Assembly (NCBI GenBank): GCA_039812765.1
Contig: JBDIBF010000005.1
Coordinates: 8,411-72,410, forward strand
Length of the DNA stretch: 64,000 nucleotides
From: JADJVL01 sp039812765
GTDB lineage: Bacteria > Acidobacteriota > Holophagae > Holophagales > Holophagaceae
Direction of reading: 5' to 3'
Below the pieces are notes generated by a model. It searched no databases and had not been told where the DNA came from. It saw only the letters and a program-made list of their open reading frames with translations. Position numbers and translations under genes: made by a program. Below, piece by piece: positions 61,398 to 64,000 of this stretch. How positions within the stretch are numbered: the first letter of the stretch is position 1; every line of letters starts with the position of its first letter.

Positions 61398-64000
61398 ATG
61401 CGACTCTGGAAAAGCCTCGGGCAGAAGCGGCGGGAGGTCCGCGCCTCCAAGGCGGAGTTCGACGAGGAGCTTCCCGTCGGCGAGTCCGTCCGCCAGCTGA
61501 GCCGCCGCGACTTCTTCCGCTGGAGCGGCGTGGGCTTCGCCGTCGGCCTCGCCAGCGGCTGCGACTCGAAGAAGGCCCACAAGGCCATGTCCCTGCTCCA
61601 GGCGCGGGAGGGCTTCACCCCCGGCACCGACCTCTGGTTCGCCACCACCTGTGCCGGCTGCGCCGCGGGCTGTGGCGCCCTGGCGAAGAGCCGGGACGGC
61701 CGCGTGATCAAGCTGGAGGGCAACCCTGAGCATCCCGTCGGGCGGGGCGCCCTCTGCGCGGTGGGCCAGGCCCAGCTCCGCGACCTCTATGACGGCGGCC
61801 GGCTCCGCGGCCCCAGGTCCGGGGGGAAGGACGTCGAATGGACCGCCCTCGACGCCGACCTCGCCGCGCGCTTCAAGGCCGCCCGCAGCGTGCGGGTGCT
61901 GTCCGGCACCCTGACCAGCCCCACCCTGCGCCGCGGGGTGGAAGCCTTCCTCAAGGCCTTCCCCGACGGACGGCTCGTGCAGGCCGACCCGGTGAGCGCC
62001 TCGGCCCTGGCCGACGCCTACGCCCGCACCCACGGCGTCCGCCTCGTACCTGACTACCGCTTCGAGAAGGCCGACTACGTCCTCGGCGTGGAAGCCGACT
62101 TCCTGGGCACCTGGATCAATCCGGCGGGCTTCGGCCGCGCCTACGCCAGCCGCCGCAATCCCGACGCCAAAGGCGAGGGCCGGGGCATGTCCCGCCACGT
62201 CCAGGTGGAGTCCGGCATGAGCCTCACGGGCTCCAACGCCGACACGCGCATCCGCGTGGCGCCCTCGGAGGCCGCGGCCTTCCTGGAGCACCTCGCGGCC
62301 GCCGTGGAGCACCACGCCGGGATCTCCGCGCCGGCGCCGTCCCGCGGCCTCGAAGCCAAAGTGCTCGCCAAGGTCGAGGGCCTCGCCGGGGAGCTGTGGG
62401 AGCACCGGGGCCGCAGCCTCGTGGCCTGCGGGATCAACGACCTCCACGCCCAGGTCTTCGCCGCGCGGATCAACCGCGCCCTGGGCAACGAAGGCGCGAC
62501 CCTCGACCTCGCGCGGCCCAGCCTCCAGCGCCAGGGCGACGACGCGGCCCTCGACGCGCTGCTCGCGGAGATGGGGGCCGGGAAGGTGGACGCCCTCGTG
62601 GTGCTGGACGCGAACCCGGCCTTCGAGGTCCCCGGCTTCGCCGGAGCCGCCGCCAAGGTGCCCCTGAAGGTGGGCGTGCTGCGCCATGACGACGAGACCG
62701 CCGCGCTGTGCACCCACCTCGCCCCGGACCACCACGCCCTCGAGGCGTGGCGGGACAGCCACGCGGTGACCGGCACCTGGAGCCTCCACCAGCCCCTGCT
62801 GGAGCCGCTGCTCGGCACCCGCGACGCCGCCGAATCCTTCGCGGCCTGGGCCGGCGCCCCCGCCCCGGCCCTGGAGCAGGTGAAGGCCCTCTGGAAGGCC
62901 GAGGTCTTCCCGAAGGCCGGCGGCCCTGACTTCGACGCCTTCTGGCACGCCGCCCTGCAGAAGGGCTTCGTGGAGCTCGGCGCCGCCACCGCCGCGCCCG
63001 CCTACAAGGAGGACCGCGCCAAGACCCAGGCCGAGTGGTCGGCCCGTCCGGCCCCCAAGGCTTCGGAATTCGAGCTGCTCCTCTACACGAAGGCCGGCAA
63101 CCTGGACGGCCGCCACGCCCACAATCCCTGGCTGCAGGAGCTGCCCGACCCCATCACCAAGATCACCTGGGACAACTACGCCCAGCTCAGCCCCGGCGCC
63201 GCCGAGCGGATGAAGCTGAAGCAGGGGGACGTCGTCCGGCTGAAGGCCGCGGGCCACCCCGACCTGGTGCTCCCGGTGGCGGTCCAGCCCGGTCTCCACG
63301 GCCGCGCCGTGGCGGTGGCCCTGGGCTATGGCCGCGTAAGGGCCGGCAAGCACGGCACCGGCGTCGGCGCCGACGCCTTCCCCCTCGCGGGGAACGGCCC
63401 CCTCCGCAGCTACCAGGGCCTCCCCGTCGAGGTGAGCCCCACGCCCCAGCGGATGGAACTGGCCTGCACCCAGGACCACCACCTGATGGAGGGCCGGGAG
63501 CCCGTGCGGGAGCTGGCCCTGGCGGCCTACGCCGCGGACCCCGCCAGCGCCCGTCCCCACGAGCACTCCGGCGGCTCCACCGCCGCCCACCCCAGCCTCT
63601 ACAACCCGCACCCCAAGGGCCAGCACCAGTGGGCCATGGTCATCGACCTGTCCAAGTGCAGCGGCTGCTCCGCCTGCGTCATCAGCTGCCAGGCCGAGAA
63701 CAACATCCCCGTCGTCGGCAAGGACGAGGTGCGGCGCAAGCGCGAGATGCACTGGATGCGCCTGGACCGCTACTACACCGGCTCCGAGGAGGAGCCCGGC
63801 GTCGTGCACCAGCCGATGCTGTGCCAGCAGTGCGGCAACGCCCCCTGCGAGAACGTGTGCCCCGTCATCGCGACGGTGCACAGCGAGGAGGGCCTCAACC
63901 AGCAGGTCTACAACCGCTGCGTGGGCACCCGCTACTGCGCCAACAACTGCCCCTACAAGACCCGCCGCTTCAACTGGTTCGAGTACGACCGCAGCGACCC
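61398..64000 (+). CDS. actB: ActB-like fusion protein of alternative complex III (partial)
   Basis: An open frame that runs past the window end (867 residues seen). The start has a twin-arginine motif (LSRRDFFRWSGVGFAVG) and a lipobox-like LASGC at C55. Residues 80-730 form a molybdopterin-oxidoreductase-like fold, and the last part has ferredoxin-type clusters (CSGCSACVISC, CQQCGNAPCENVC, CVGTRYCANNC). ActB is this fusion. Unusually, cysteines C85, C88, C92 and C120 (CAGCAAGCG, ALC) keep the pattern of an active [4Fe-4S] site in the Mo-like half. Further act genes (actC-F) should follow outside the window. Confidence 0.85.
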   Translation, partial: MRLWKSLGQKRREVRASKAEFDEELPVGESVRQLSRRDFFRWSGVGFAVGLASGCDSKKAHKAMSLLQAREGFTPGTDLWFATTCAGCAAGCGALAKSRDGRVIKLEGNPEHPVGRGALCAVGQAQLRDLYDGGRLRGPRSGGKDVEWTALDADLAARFKAARSVRVLSGTLTSPTLRRGVEAFLKAFPDGRLVQADPVSASALADAYARTHGVRLVPDYRFEKADYVLGVEADFLGTWINPAGFGRAYASRRNPDAKGEGRGMSRHVQVESGMSLTGSNADTRIRVAPSEAAAFLEHLAAAVEHHAGISAPAPSRGLEAKVLAKVEGLAGELWEHRGRSLVACGINDLHAQVFAARINRALGNEGATLDLARPSLQRQGDDAALDALLAEMGAGKVDALVVLDANPAFEVPGFAGAAAKVPLKVGVLRHDDETAALCTHLAPDHHALEAWRDSHAVTGTWSLHQPLLEPLLGTRDAAESFAAWAGAPAPALEQVKALWKAEVFPKAGGPDFDAFWHAALQKGFVELGAATAAPAYKEDRAKTQAEWSARPAPKASEFELLLYTKAGNLDGRHAHNPWLQELPDPITKITWDNYAQLSPGAAERMKLKQGDVVRLKAAGHPDLVLPVAVQPGLHGRAVAVALGYGRVRAGKHGTGVGADAFPLAGNGPLRSYQGLPVEVSPTPQRMELACTQDHHLMEGREPVRELALAAYAADPASARPHEHSGGSTAAHPSLYNPHPKGQHQWAMVIDLSKCSGCSACVISCQAENNIPVVGKDEVRRKREMHWMRLDRYYTGSEEEPGVVHQPMLCQQCGNAPCENVCPVIATVHSEEGLNQQVYNRCVGTRYCANNCPYKTRRFNWFEYDRSD

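Overview
This is a 64 kb stretch of a very GC-rich chromosome, densely coding, with no insertion sequences, phage genes or CRISPR arrays. The gene set (a Y_Y_Y/propeller diguanylate cyclase, a Ser/Thr kinase with a TolB-like propeller, partner-switching regulators, NarGHJI next to alternative complex III subunits, many secreted hypothetical proteins) fits an Acidobacteriota of the Holophagae/Geothrix type. That placement is inferred from gene content and was not checked by a search.

Layout. 0-6.5 kb: the end of an MFS transporter, a membrane protein, a diguanylate cyclase, a short-chain dehydrogenase and two small secreted proteins. 6.5-10.1 kb: an alanine dehydrogenase/aminotransferase pair and a divergent acyl-CoA dehydrogenase. 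10.2-23.9 kb: GlsB-like protein, two almost identical cold-shock genes, two TPR proteins, an ArnA-type formyltransferase, a membrane Ser/Thr kinase, an ALDH7-type dehydrogenase, a sulfotransferase, an M28 peptidase and an SPFH protein. 23.9-35 kb: PheA, a CDF metal exporter in an operon with enoyl-CoA hydratase and two biotinyl-type domains, YchF, HtpX, an RsbU/RsbW/STAS partner-switching module, a FYDLN-type protein and an adenosine deaminase family enzyme. 35-40.2 kb: tRNA-Arg(TCG), tRNA-Leu(TAG), trigger factor, ClpP, an uncharacterised 78-residue protein, RecQ and Cmk.

40.3-64 kb is the most interesting part, a block devoted to nitrate respiration. Leftward genes: (i) narK1-narK2-carboxymuconolactone decarboxylase family-mog-DUF6526; (ii) an Rrf2 regulator followed by a membrane protein, a NasA/NarB-like molybdoenzyme, a four-cluster ferredoxin, a Rieske protein and a 69-residue membrane protein; (iii) a PLP decarboxylase with a YwiC-like protein. 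Rightward: a dihaem cytochrome c (NarC-like), narG, narH, narJ, narI and then, with no gap for a new promoter, a pentahaem ActA-like cytochrome and an ActB-like FeS/molybdopterin-fold protein that runs off the window. GTGA-N6-TCAC-like palindromes lie in the promoter regions of these transcription units, which suggests one shared CRP/FNR-family regulator; an Rrf2-type palindrome covers the putative rrf2 promoter.

Model (inference): nitrate enters by two NarK porters; NarGHI and a second, Rieske-containing molybdoenzyme complex reduce it or a related substrate in the cytoplasm; Mog supplies molybdenum cofactor; the ActA/ActB proteins link menaquinol to c-type cytochromes in the same regulon.
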